Part shown: positions 1 to 46,953 of the stretch, piece by piece
How positions within the stretch are numbered: position 1 is the first letter of the stretch
How the letters are laid out: each line of letters starts with the position of its first letter
Source: Ianthella basta
Lineage: Eukaryota; Porifera; Demospongiae; Verongiida; Ianthellidae
Direction: 5' to 3'
Assembly: GCA_964019415.1 (NCBI GenBank)
Contig: OZ025877.1
Location: 6,027,185-6,091,184 of the forward strand
Length of the DNA: 64,000 bases
The notes under the pieces: generated by a model
Seen by the model: only the letters and a program-made list of their open reading frames with translations
The model's database searches: none
Told to the model about the DNA's origin: nothing
Program-made: the position numbers and the translations under genes

Positions 1-464
1 ACCACAAGCAGCTGATGAAAGTCTGGAAGCCTTCCCAGAGGGAAGCAGTTATTAGAAATCATTGCAGCAAGTGTGCTACAGAAACCCCTCAACTGCTTCT
101 AGGAAATAGGAAACAAGGAAGTCAGGTTTGAACTATAGTAGCTGTGCTAACCACAACACATCTGCTTTTCTATCTGCCTCCAGCAGCTTATCAGATGTCA
201 CGCTCATGACGTCTATTTAATGCAAACAGTCAATTTGTCAACATATGATTATCATAAACAAACTAAAATCTGAACAATCAATTTCATTACAATCACTTAT
301 GGTAAAATCCCACATTTCTAGCAAGGAACTGTAGATTATCTAACATGCTACAGAGCATCTCTTACAGAGAGGCGTATGCTGCAACAGTCATGACAAATGC
401 CTTGTGTGTATGTATGGAACGTACATACGTATATGTATTAGATGTTTTGTTCTGAAAGGGGGGT
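1..464. other. Gene-free left edge
   Basis: I see no exon, RNA gene or clear repeat here. The sequence is AT-rich with short ACGTAC/GTATGT-type words that recur throughout the window. It may hold distal regulatory sequence of the downstream IP3R-like gene or the end of a gene to the left, but nothing supports either. Confidence 0.4.
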
Positions 465-1115
465 GACTGCTTGCAGTTAGCCACTGCAGAGGCAATAGAT
501 TGAATGACAAACCTACCAATTACACCAGTATTGGTGTCTCAGTTGGTAGGGGGGCACAAAGCCCTATTGGGTTGGCAACCAGTGATCGCCTCCCCCCCCC
601 AGTCATCCAACAAACAATGCAAGAGCCACAGACAGCTGTTTACCTTGATTGGAGCTCGAGATTAACAGTGTGGCGTACTGATGGTTGATGTTGGATGACT
701 TAATGCTTCTGAATCCACGAGTTGAGCACTTGTGGTTTCAGTGATTACCATTGAATCTATTGTCTCTGCAGTGGCTAACTGCAAGCAATCGCCCCTTTTT
801 GGCAATGCTTCATTTGTGATGACTGTATCCTCCCTTGGCCATTTCTGTTGAAACCACATGCAAGTGTTTAACTTGTGGTGGATACAGAAGCAGCCAGTTT
901 TCCAACATCTACCATCAGTACGCAACACTGTTGATCTCGAGCCCCAATCAGGGTGAAACAGCTGTCTGTAGCTCTTCCATCTTTGTTGGATCACTGGGGG
1001 GAGCCGATCACTGGTTGCCAACCCAATTGGGTTTTGTGCCCCCCTGCCAACTGAGACACCAATACTGGTGTAGTTGGTAGGTCAGGCATAATACCCAGTG
1101 ATTACCATTCAATGC
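465..1115. repeat. Foldback/MITE-like repeat, nested copies
   Basis: A segment starting with TTGCAGTTAGCCACTGCAGA (near 474) reappears inverted near 760-785. The block around 835-1110 is closely matched by 6305-6545. It contains arms with ACACCAGTATTGGTGTCTCA and its complement. No transposase is encoded; apparent ORFs here are chance. It looks like a non-autonomous foldback element with a second insertion or rearrangement inside it. Exact ends are uncertain. Confidence 0.6.
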
Positions 1116-2216
1116 TCTGTTTTGACTAGCAGAATCTCTGTGTGCACTGTTGCTCATGACATCAATCAGTTTAAAGCCATGGGAGATGTAGGAAAGAATC
1201 CTCTCCCTTCTCTTTTTATACGTAGGCTTCACTATGGCACTGAATAAAGACTCACTACAGATATAATATATTATATTATATTGTCTATCTATTATAGAAT
1301 ATTATATTATGTTAGTAGGAAATCCTGCCTTTGGCAGGCTTCCCTGCTCAGGCGTCCCAATGATGGCAAGTCCACAGTGGTCTGGCATCAGCAATGTGGC
1401 TCACACCAGTGTGTGTATGCCAGTTGGTAGGACCAACCATCATAGCTGCAGGTGATCGATGCCAGCCTGTTGATGCCAGAATGTATAGTATGATGCATGT
1501 GGCACGATAGACAGATAGCTAGAATCACATGCAATATGTGGCTTCATACATAGACTATGCTTCAAGCATACACTGACAATGCAAAATAATGTCAATTTGC
1601 TCTATGTACCATGGTGACGCGAATGAAAGACAACATTTGGAGCTACACATGGTAAGGAAACAAGGGGGAAGGGGAAAATGGCAGTCAATTAGCATTTCTG
1701 ATAATGTCACTGATTTGTCGGTGCCCAGTGTGGGAGTTCAAAGGAGGCTCTGGATAGAGCCCACCCACATCGGTGTATAAGAAGGGAATGGATCAGTGGC
1801 TGTTGGTGGTGACCAGTGACCCAGCTGCTAAAGTGTTGGCTATAGATCTAGAGGTTGCCAGTGCTGGTCCAGTTCACTGCCATTTTCCCCTTCCCCCTCT
1901 TTCCTTACCATGTATGTTGTCCTTCAATGTATTTGTTGTAAATGACATGCAAACAACTGCATAATTTGTAGAAAGGAAGCAAAGCAGTGGCAATAGCTAG
2001 TAGTGTACTAGAATACAAATCAGACAAGGAAATGTTTAGCTAATCTATCTAGCAATTGCAACATATAGTGTGCTCATCTATCAGTGTCAAAGTGATGATC
2101 TACAAGTGTCAACCCCAACAAAGCCTGATAGTATTTGACTCTATGTTCTGCATAGTTTCATAGTCTGTGCACAGTGGACTCCAGGAATCCCCTCGTGGCG
2201 CAAATGGCCTCGCGCG
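1116..2216. other. Intergenic DNA with a smaller foldback
   Basis: No gene is visible. It contains an AT-rich stretch (1260-1315, ATATTATATT words) and an inverted repeat whose arms are about 1629-1688 and 1875-1925 (GGTAAGGAAA...GGGGAAAATGGCAGT and its complement), which could form a hairpin of about 300 nt and is probably another non-autonomous element. Confidence 0.5.
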
Positions 2217-2258
2217 ATCTCGAGTGGGACGGAAGACAATTAGCAATCCACTCGAGAT
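2217..2258. promoter_or_regulatory. Perfect 11-bp inverted repeat upstream of TATA
   Basis: ATCTCGAGTGG at 2217-2227 is repeated as its exact complement at 2248-2258 with a 20-bp spacer, ending 9 bp before the TATA box. The surroundings (2190-2480) are CpG-rich compared with the rest of the window. The position suggests a binding site for a dimeric factor or a promoter hairpin; function is inference. Confidence 0.5.
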
Positions 2259-2267
2259 GGGTCGCCC

Positions 2268-2274
2268 TATAAAA
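2268..2274 (+). promoter_or_regulatory. TATA box of the IP3R-like gene
   Basis: TATAAAA lies 103 bp upstream of the chosen ATG (2371). Transcription would start near 2300, giving a 5' leader of about 70 nt without an upstream ATG. The in-frame ATG at 2167 and the ATG at 2280 would both fall upstream of this start, which supports 2371 as the initiator. Confidence 0.6.
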
Positions 2275-2370
2275 GCACCATGGCCGGGTGCACAGCTGTT
2301 CTTGATCCAGGACTTGTGCTGTTGTTGCTTGCGAGAATACGCGCGTCGCCAGAGGCGACCAACAACAGCC

Positions 2371-40637
<38,267 letters not shown>

Positions 40638-40729
40638 TACTTTCGTGGAAGTTATTAGGCATGCTGGGTAGGTAATAGCTTGATTCTTCTTTGGACAATC
40701 GAGCACACCATGAACACTTGTCAAATTCA

Positions 40730-40766
40730 ATGCAACGTTTCGCCCATCATGGGCTTCGTCAGGCAT
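40730..40766 (-). ncRNA. Hammerhead-ribozyme-like motif in left Penelope end
   Basis: On the minus strand: ATGC, CTGACGA core, a stem-loop AGCCC-ATGAT-GGGC, GAAACGTT core, GCAT. The ATGC/GCAT flanks form stem I, GCCC/GGGC stem II (with one unpaired A), and ACGT a two-pair stem III without loop. Penelope-like elements are known to carry such minimal hammerheads with tiny stem III; cleavage would fall after the final T of GTT. Activity is inference. Confidence 0.6.
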
Positions 40767-40891
40767 ACAAAACTGAGAATAAAAGAAAAGGTGACAACTT
40801 TTATACATACACAATGAGCAATGATTGGTCAGTTTTTGTTTACTGTATTCTGACCAATCAGATGGACAAAAATGTTTAATCCTCTGTAGGC

Positions 40892-42272
40892 CTAATTAGG
40901 GAGTTCCACACTGGACTCGGGGAACCCCAAGTCCATGTTAGAGGTCTTTTTCTTCCTGATGTGCACACTCTCCTTGATCCTTCTCTCTCTCCATCTACTG
41001 GCTCTGTCCACCACTGTCGCCGCATCCCAATCCATACTGTGGCTTGTCCTCATGCAGTGGACTGCATTAGCATTCCTTACATCTCCTTCTCTCACCACTC
41101 TCTTGTGCTCAGTGATCCTTGTCTTAAGTGGCCTCCCTGTCTCTCTAATGTAAACTTCGTCACACTGTGCACAAGGGATCTGGTACACCACTCCCTTATC
41201 TACATGCTTCTGTGGTCCTTTCACCCTTGTGAGCAGGCTCCTCAAGGTCCTCCTCTGCTGGAACACAGGTTGTACTCCGAGCTTCCTGCAGACATTCCCC
41301 AACTTATCCGAGGTCCCTCTCACATACGGTAGAACACACAAGGTCTTCCTCTCTGGCTCCTCTGCTTGTTGCGTCTCCTCCTGTTCTCTTCTTGGCTTCA
41401 TTGCCCCTGTGATGAACCCTCTTGGGTATCCATTCTTGCGGAAGGTCGTTCTCAGGTGTTCCTCTTCAGCTTCCAATTCCTCTGCTTCACAAATCCTTAC
41501 GGCTCTGCTTCTCAAGCACTGGATCACCCCGCATTTCACCTTGTCATGGTGGTTAGATGAGAAGTGGATGTAACGATCGGTGTGGGTTTGCTTCCTGTAG
41601 ACTGAGGTTGAGAGTCTGTCATCATGTCTAGTCACCATTACATCCAGAAAAAAAGCTTTCTGTCCTCCTCCAGTTCCATTGTGAACTGGATGCTGGGCCT
41701 GATTGAGTTTAAATGCTCAAGGAAGTCCAGCAGCTTGTCCCTTCCCTTGTTCCAGATAACAAAGGTGTCATCAACATAACGGAGCCATGTGGCTGGTTTA
41801 GACTCACCTGATTCCAGAGCCAGTTCCTCAAAGTGCTCCATGTAGATGTTTGCCACCACTGGAGACAGTGGGTTGCCCATGGCTGCACCTTCTTTCTGCT
41901 CATAGAATCTGCCGTTTCACATGAAGTATGTGAATGTCAAACATAGGTGTAGCAGTCTTTTAACAGACTCCACAGAGAGAGTGGTTCTCCTCTCTACAGC
42001 TTCTTGCTCCTCCAGTCTTCTGCCAATCACTTCTAACGCTTCTGCAATGGGAACCCTGGTAAAAAGTGAGGTCACATCAAAGCTCACCAGTGTACTGCCT
42101 TCCTCTAGTTTCAGCTTTCTTGCCTTCTCAACAAAGTCTCCAGAGTCCTTGACAAATGACGGTGACTTGCCTGCTAGTGGTGAGACTATGCGTGTTAGAA
42201 ACTTCGCCAGGTTGTATGTTGGGGAGTCGATGCTGGATACAATGGGTCTGAGGGGTACCTCTGGCTTGAAGG
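40892..42272 (-). pseudogene. Penelope-like reverse transcriptase + GIY-YIG endonuclease, 5'-truncated and broken
   Basis: Reading leftward: RT finger/palm motifs (LRPIVSSIDSPTYNLAKFL, STLVSFDVTSLFTRVP), then AAMGNPLSPVVANIYMEHFE, the catalytic YVDD in WLRYVDDTFVIWNKG, a connector (VYRKQTHTDRYIHFSSNHH) and the endonuclease (VVYQIPCAQCDEVYIRETGR ... LKTRITEHKR). Breaks: an in-frame TGA at 41917-41919, and one extra base in a 7-nt run at 41648-41654 that shifts the frame just before the connector. The 5' end of the RT is missing. The final glycine of the usual YIG in GIY-YIG is Arg. Known family role: target-primed reverse transcription and nicking during retrotransposition. Confidence 0.85.
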
Positions 42273-42602
42273 AAAGGACCACAGAAGCATATAGACAAGG
42301 GAGTGGCGTACCAGATCCCTTGTGCACAGTGTGACGAAGTTTACATTAGAGAGACAGGGAGGCCACTTAAGACAAGGATCACTGAGCACAAGAGAGCGGT
42401 GAGAGAAGGAGATGTAAGGAATGCTAATGCAGTCCACTGCATGAGGACAAGCCACAGTATGGATTGGGATGCGGCGACAGTGGTGGACAGAGCCAGTAGA
42501 TGGAGAGAGAGAAGGATCAAGGAGAGTGTGCACATCAGGAAGAAAAAGACCTCTAACATGGACTTGGGGTTCCCCGAGTCCAGTGTGGAACTCCCTAATT
42601 AG
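42273..42602 (+). pseudogene. Penelope-like GIY-YIG endonuclease fragment, inverted copy
   Basis: It encodes the same C-terminal 100 residues as the minus-strand copy (YQIPCAQCDEVYIRETGR to GFPESSVELPN) with few differences (for example AVREGD for VVREGD). There is no RT portion. Similarity to its partner suggests both copies arose in one insertion or by recent duplication. Confidence 0.85.
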
Positions 42603-42727
42603 GCCTACAGAGGATTAAACATTTTTGTCCATCTGATTGGTCAGAATACAGTAAACAAAAACTGACCAATCATTGCTCATTGTGTATGTATAAAAGTTGT
42701 CACCTTTTCTTTTATTCTCAGTTTTGT

Positions 42728-42764
42728 ATGCCTGACGAAGCCCGTGATGGGCGAAACGTTGCAT
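42728..42764 (+). ncRNA. Hammerhead-ribozyme-like motif in right Penelope end
   Basis: Same structure on the plus strand: ATGC, CTGACGA, AGCCC-GTGAT-GGGC, GAAACGTT, GCAT. Only the stem II loop differs from the left copy (GTGAT versus ATGAT), so pairing is preserved in both. Confidence 0.6.
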
Positions 42765-42830
42765 TGAATTTGACAAGTGTTCATGGTGTGCTCGATTGTC
42801 CAAAGAAGAATCAAGCTATTATAGTGGGAA

Positions 42831-43606
42831 GTTGTATATACATAGGCCAATGTCCGGATTCACAGACCAATGTTGATTTTACTATGCCTTTGATGGTTCT
42901 TCCTCCCACTACAAAGAACAAGATTTAGCCTGGTCCTAGCCTTGACATACAGTACATACATAAGTGTCTTAATGGCCTAAGAGCCTGATCCAGGGGAATG
43001 CTGCATTGGGATGCACCAAGACCTGACATCTTGTGAATTAGGCATTTAGCATGGTAGCAGAGCATACGACTGCATAGTCGTGTCCATTCTCCATTCAACA
43101 AGCTAAAGGTTTGAACACATTACCACATGCTCACAATGGATCAGCTCAGCAACCAGTGTCCACAAAGCCGTACAAGTACTTATTAGAATGGTGTGTGGAC
43201 ACAGTACAAGATACTGTGTGGTCTACATTGTATCAAAGATTGTCAATCTGTTACTCAGATACAGTATAATGCAATTGCAATGTTAGTCATATCTCAAATG
43301 AGTGTCCTTCAGTTGGGTACACAGTGTAGTTGCTGCTGTGAGCCATGTGTGGCTTCTGCATATACGTATATGGGTGCTCTCTAAAGCATACTCTACATCT
43401 ACAGCATATCTTGCTGTAGCGTCTATATTGATATCAATGTGGTGCACAGCAGTCTGTGGAATGATTAATCCAATCATCATGTTGATACACTAAAGAAGCC
43501 AACACCTGATCGAAGTATTTAATTCCCTTCTTCACTGACCAGCTCTACTGGAATGCTATATCACCTTGTGCACTGCATCACCACAAGTTTAATATCAGAA
43601 TGATGC
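42831..43606. other. Intergenic stretch upstream of the VEGF-like gene
   Basis: No exon is visible. Around 43043-43118 there is a tRNA-like fragment (TTAGCATGGTAGCAGAGC resembling a D-arm/A-box and GGTTTGAAC resembling a B-box), too irregular to call a tRNA; it may be a degraded tRNA-derived repeat. Confidence 0.4.
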
Positions 43607-43615
43607 TATATAAAG
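43607..43615 (+). promoter_or_regulatory. TATA box of the PDGF/VEGF-like gene
   Basis: TATATAAAG lies 80 bp upstream of the ATG at 43688, so a transcript starting near 43640 would have a leader of about 50 nt. Confidence 0.6.
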
Positions 43616-43687
43616 GAACATTCAGCTCAATGTTGCAGCAACTTGCAAATTTGAAGATATCAAGCGAATCAAGACCTGTGAGAAAAG

Positions 43688-45055
43688 ATGAAGCTCTCTT
43701 TTGGCTTTATGTTCCTGATTTTCATGCCGGCCTTTGCTGCTGCTGTGGTACAAGTCAGTGAACCATACAATGGGTCCCTTGCAGGGCTCCCAGGTGAGTA
43801 GCATGACTCTGAACCTTATGTCCAGAACATTCATGGGTTAGGATTATATTTAGCACCTGCTTATCAATCCTCTGATAATTCTCTTGCAGAACGAAGTGTA
43901 GCAGAAAAAGAGATTGCCAGCTTTATTGCCAACAGTACATCTGTACTGAGCCAACTCAGTGGTCCCAATACAGAATTAGTCATCAGTGACAACAATGCCC
44001 TCTCTTTCTCATGGATTCCACGTCCTTGCAAATTTGGGCCACGGAACATTCTTCTCACTGAAGGAGACAAAATATTCTTTCCATTTATTAGCAGAAAGTC
44101 ATGTGACGGGCTGCAATGTGACGATCCCAGATGCATTCCCCAAAGCCAGGTGACCCGTACGGTCATCAGACTAGCCTTTAGAATCATTTCTATAAGGCCT
44201 CTAAGATTTGAATTCTGTGGCGTTAGAAGGGTGACCTATGTGGATCATATCAGCTGTCGATGCCGCACCTGCAATGACATCAGCGACTTCAAAGAATGCC
44301 ACTGCCAGGAGAGGTGCCTAAATGTTCGTCCTGACCCTTACTCTCGAGACTCATATTGCCTTTGGAAAGAGAGTCCTTTGGTTATCCGTCCACTGGAGAC
44401 TAACAGTAGTTCAAATTCCTCTAAAAGTCTACAATATGCAAGAGGGTCCTGTACGTGCTGCCAGGTGCCATTGTCTTGCAACAATCCACGACATGTCTTC
44501 AGCAGAATTGACTGTCGGTGCCAGTGCCCATATGAGCAAAGCTGCCCTTGCAATAAAAAAGCCTTCAATCAGGACACATGTGCATGTCAGTGCAAACCCA
44601 GGAGATGCCCAGTGAACCACAAACAAGACCCTGTAACCTGTGAATGCATTTGCAAGCGTTCCTGCCCATTCCCATCATACTTGAACAAGGCCACATGTGA
44701 GTGTGTGGGTGACTGCTCCCGGTTCACTGGAAGGAGAGACTGCGAGAGGATTCGTTGCAAGGAGAATAAGAATAAATTCTGCCAGCATATCAACCACAAG
44801 TGCCAGTGCCCAACACAACCTATGGCTAGAAGCTGCAGTGACATTAAAGACCCCAAGCAGTGCAGCAAAACCGCCTGCCCCGACCAGCCTAAGCTTAGAT
44901 GCCAGTATGATAGTCATCACCATCGCTGCCACTGCCCATGCTGCAAGCCAAAGACCACCCATCCCTTTTACAACTACCATTGCAACCGTCTGAGAGACTC
45001 TGAAGCAGGATGCAGGGCGGTGTGGCACGGAAGGGCCTGCAATTGGGTGTGTTAA
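43688..45055 (+). CDS. Secreted PDGF/VEGF-like cystine-knot growth factor
   Basis: Two exons, 43688-43793 and 43890-45055 (phase 1), give 423 aa. Residues 1-22 (KLSFGFMFLIFMPAFAAA) are a signal peptide. A PDGF/VEGF-type domain spans about 80-163: PRPC82, SC107DGLQC112DDPRC117IP, a beta-rich segment, and SC158RC160RTC. C82, C107, C112, C117, C158 and C160 can supply all six knot cysteines, while the extra cysteines that form the inter-chain bonds in VEGF seem absent. Residues 164-423 are densely cysteine-rich with repeated CxCxC clusters (CQCPYEQSCPCN, CACQCKPRRCP, CECICKRSCP), like the Balbiani-ring-type tail of VEGF-C/D and invertebrate PVFs. Potential N-glycosylation sites: N50 and N-S-S near 266-270. 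Family role: secreted ligand of receptor tyrosine kinases. The fold call is good; the receptor and function here are unknown. Confidence 0.75.
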
Positions 45056-45195
45056 TGGAGGAGGGAGATCCAAATCAATCGGGAAATTTGAAGATATACA
45101 TAGTATATACATAGTTTTGGCCATAGTTTTAGTTTTGGATATACAGTACATAGATGTACATAGTTTTGGCCTTTTGACTATCCCATGTCAGCTTC

Positions 45196-45201
45196 AATAA
45201 A
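45196..45201 (+). terminator. Polyadenylation signal of the VEGF-like gene
   Basis: AATAAA 140 nt after the stop codon. Confidence 0.6.
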
Positions 45202-46953
45202 TAGTATTCCATGAGTTGACTATTATGATAATTTAAAATTTAAATATCAGTACATTAAAATGAGCATGTTGCGCTAGGCATGTACAGTATGTGTGCAGCT
45301 AGCAATGCCTAGCGTGCAATAGTAATTTAGAAGGACAGGATATGCATCAAGGAGTAGTGCTGCTGTCACTGTGCATTCATGTTACCATGACCACAGTCAC
45401 AAGAACAACCAGTGATGCAACCTAGCCAGACAAGATTCTTCATTCAGATTAATTGAGTGTGCTTCAGTAGCACATTAAAATTTGTGTGTAAAGTGGTCGG
45501 CTCGAGTGGCTATAGATCCTCAAGTAGTAGAACTGTTAATTGACAATGCATGCACTGCATGATCAACAGCATACAGCTAGAGCACATTGCATGCATCCAC
45601 TAACAATAGTTGGCATGAGCATGTGTAATTTTACAGTCCAGTACATTTCCATGAATTGTTTATATAATTTGTTACAATACCAATTGAAACTACAACATAT
45701 TCCCCAATACTGGCAGAGGTGCATACATCACTACACACCAGAGACTGCACCAAGTCAGCAAGTGTAGTATAACTGTACATACGTATGTACTAGCTCACTT
45801 GCTGCAGTATGTATGTATACAGGGAGCACACATAAAAGTTACAAACCAGAAAGAAGCAGCTTTGATCGTTGACGTATAAGTGATTTGCATTACATTGTGT
45901 AGACTACAGTTCACTAGCTTGTCCCTTACTTTCCCATTAATTGTGGTCCTGACCTGACATGAACAACACTACCTTGCCTCACGAGAGCGCTGGATCTTTG
46001 AACAGTCCAGGATCCGTGGCTTATGCCATCGATCCTGCTGCTTGTGATCCCTTGTAGCTGGAGTTATGAATGGATTACTGACTATGCCACTTTGTCCATT
46101 CCTTGACCAGGAAAAGATCTGACCTACAATGCAGCCCACTGTCACATGTTTCATACTCCATTACTACACCAAGCACTTTGTGACAGACAAGTATTATGTA
46201 ACAACACTACAAACTTATAATTAACTTAAGTGCAGTGCTGTATATAAATTTACAATAATAATTAACATACATATAATTCATTGTGGTATTTTACGTAGGC
46301 ATACAAAATGGTCTTTGACAATGATTCAAGTCATCATACATAATTGTATGTCATTTGTGCCTGTGTGCATGCCAGACAGTAGGTGATATATAGTGGCCAC
46401 TGCAGACAGAACCCTTTGCATACAGCTAGTGCTTAGCCTTGCAACTTTCCTCACTGAATAGTGTGTGGGTGGGTGTGGGTGTGTCCATGTGTGTGTGCTC
46501 CTGCATGATTGTGTATTACATGCATGTGTGTTCTATCTCTACGAAGCAGCTGCTACTCACTGCAGCTGTGCCCAACAATCCTGGGGCGTGTGAGAGTGTT
46601 TCTAGAAGTGTATTACATTTATTTAATTGTAAGTTATAGTATCTAGATAATGCCTTCTACGTCAGCAATGCTGCCCCCCCAACTACAACTGAACTATAAT
46701 CCTTTCAGGGCATGCAAGGGGATCGCTAGCCAGCATTTAAAGTTTCAGAGACACAAACACCCCACCAGTATTTTCCACTCGATCAAATTGCTACATTTAC
46801 ACAGTTTACATTTTTTATGCTTCCTGTAAATGAGTTTGCGTCATGTAAAACTTTAGTGTAAAGAGACTGGACAGTCTGGAGTCTGAACAAATACAAATGT
46901 CACCCTACCAAGTGTCATTGCTGTACATGATGAGGTAAAGGAGAAGGTGCATG
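45202..46953. other. Gene-free interval between VEGF-like gene and ANKRD54
   Basis: No exon is supported on either strand. A hairpin (GCGCTAGGCAT...ATGCCTAGCG, 45271-45316) is present. An AATAAA on the minus strand near 46618-46623 may serve the ANKRD54 transcript, about 330 nt after its stop. Otherwise it is simple AT-rich sequence. Confidence 0.45.

Larger units (their letters stand above)
40638..42816. mobile_element. Head-to-head pair of Penelope-like element copies
   Basis: A minus-strand copy (about 40673-42272) with reverse transcriptase and GIY-YIG endonuclease sequence is joined at 42272/42273 to a plus-strand copy (42273-42816) that has only the endonuclease and 3' end. The outer about 540 bp therefore form a nearly perfect inverted repeat. 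TATTATAGTGGGAA occurs at 40624-40637 and again at 42817-42830, just outside, as expected of a target-site duplication. The organisation, RT-GIY-YIG order and hammerhead-like motifs fit Penelope-like elements. Both copies look inactive. Confidence 0.85.

Noticed and set aside
662-1232. ORFs of 74-119 codons within the first foldback
   Set aside because: They span the inverted-repeat arms, resemble no transposase, and are matched by the repeat copy at 6130-6545, where the frames differ.
2167-2370. Upstream in-frame ATG extending the IP3R-like N-terminus by 68 residues
   Set aside because: It lies upstream of the TATA box, and the extension (rich in R and P) has no IP3R counterpart.
40935-42559. 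Plus- and minus-strand ORFs antisense to the Penelope coding sequence
   Set aside because: They are shadows of the RT/endonuclease frames. The sense translations carry the YVDD and endonuclease motifs.
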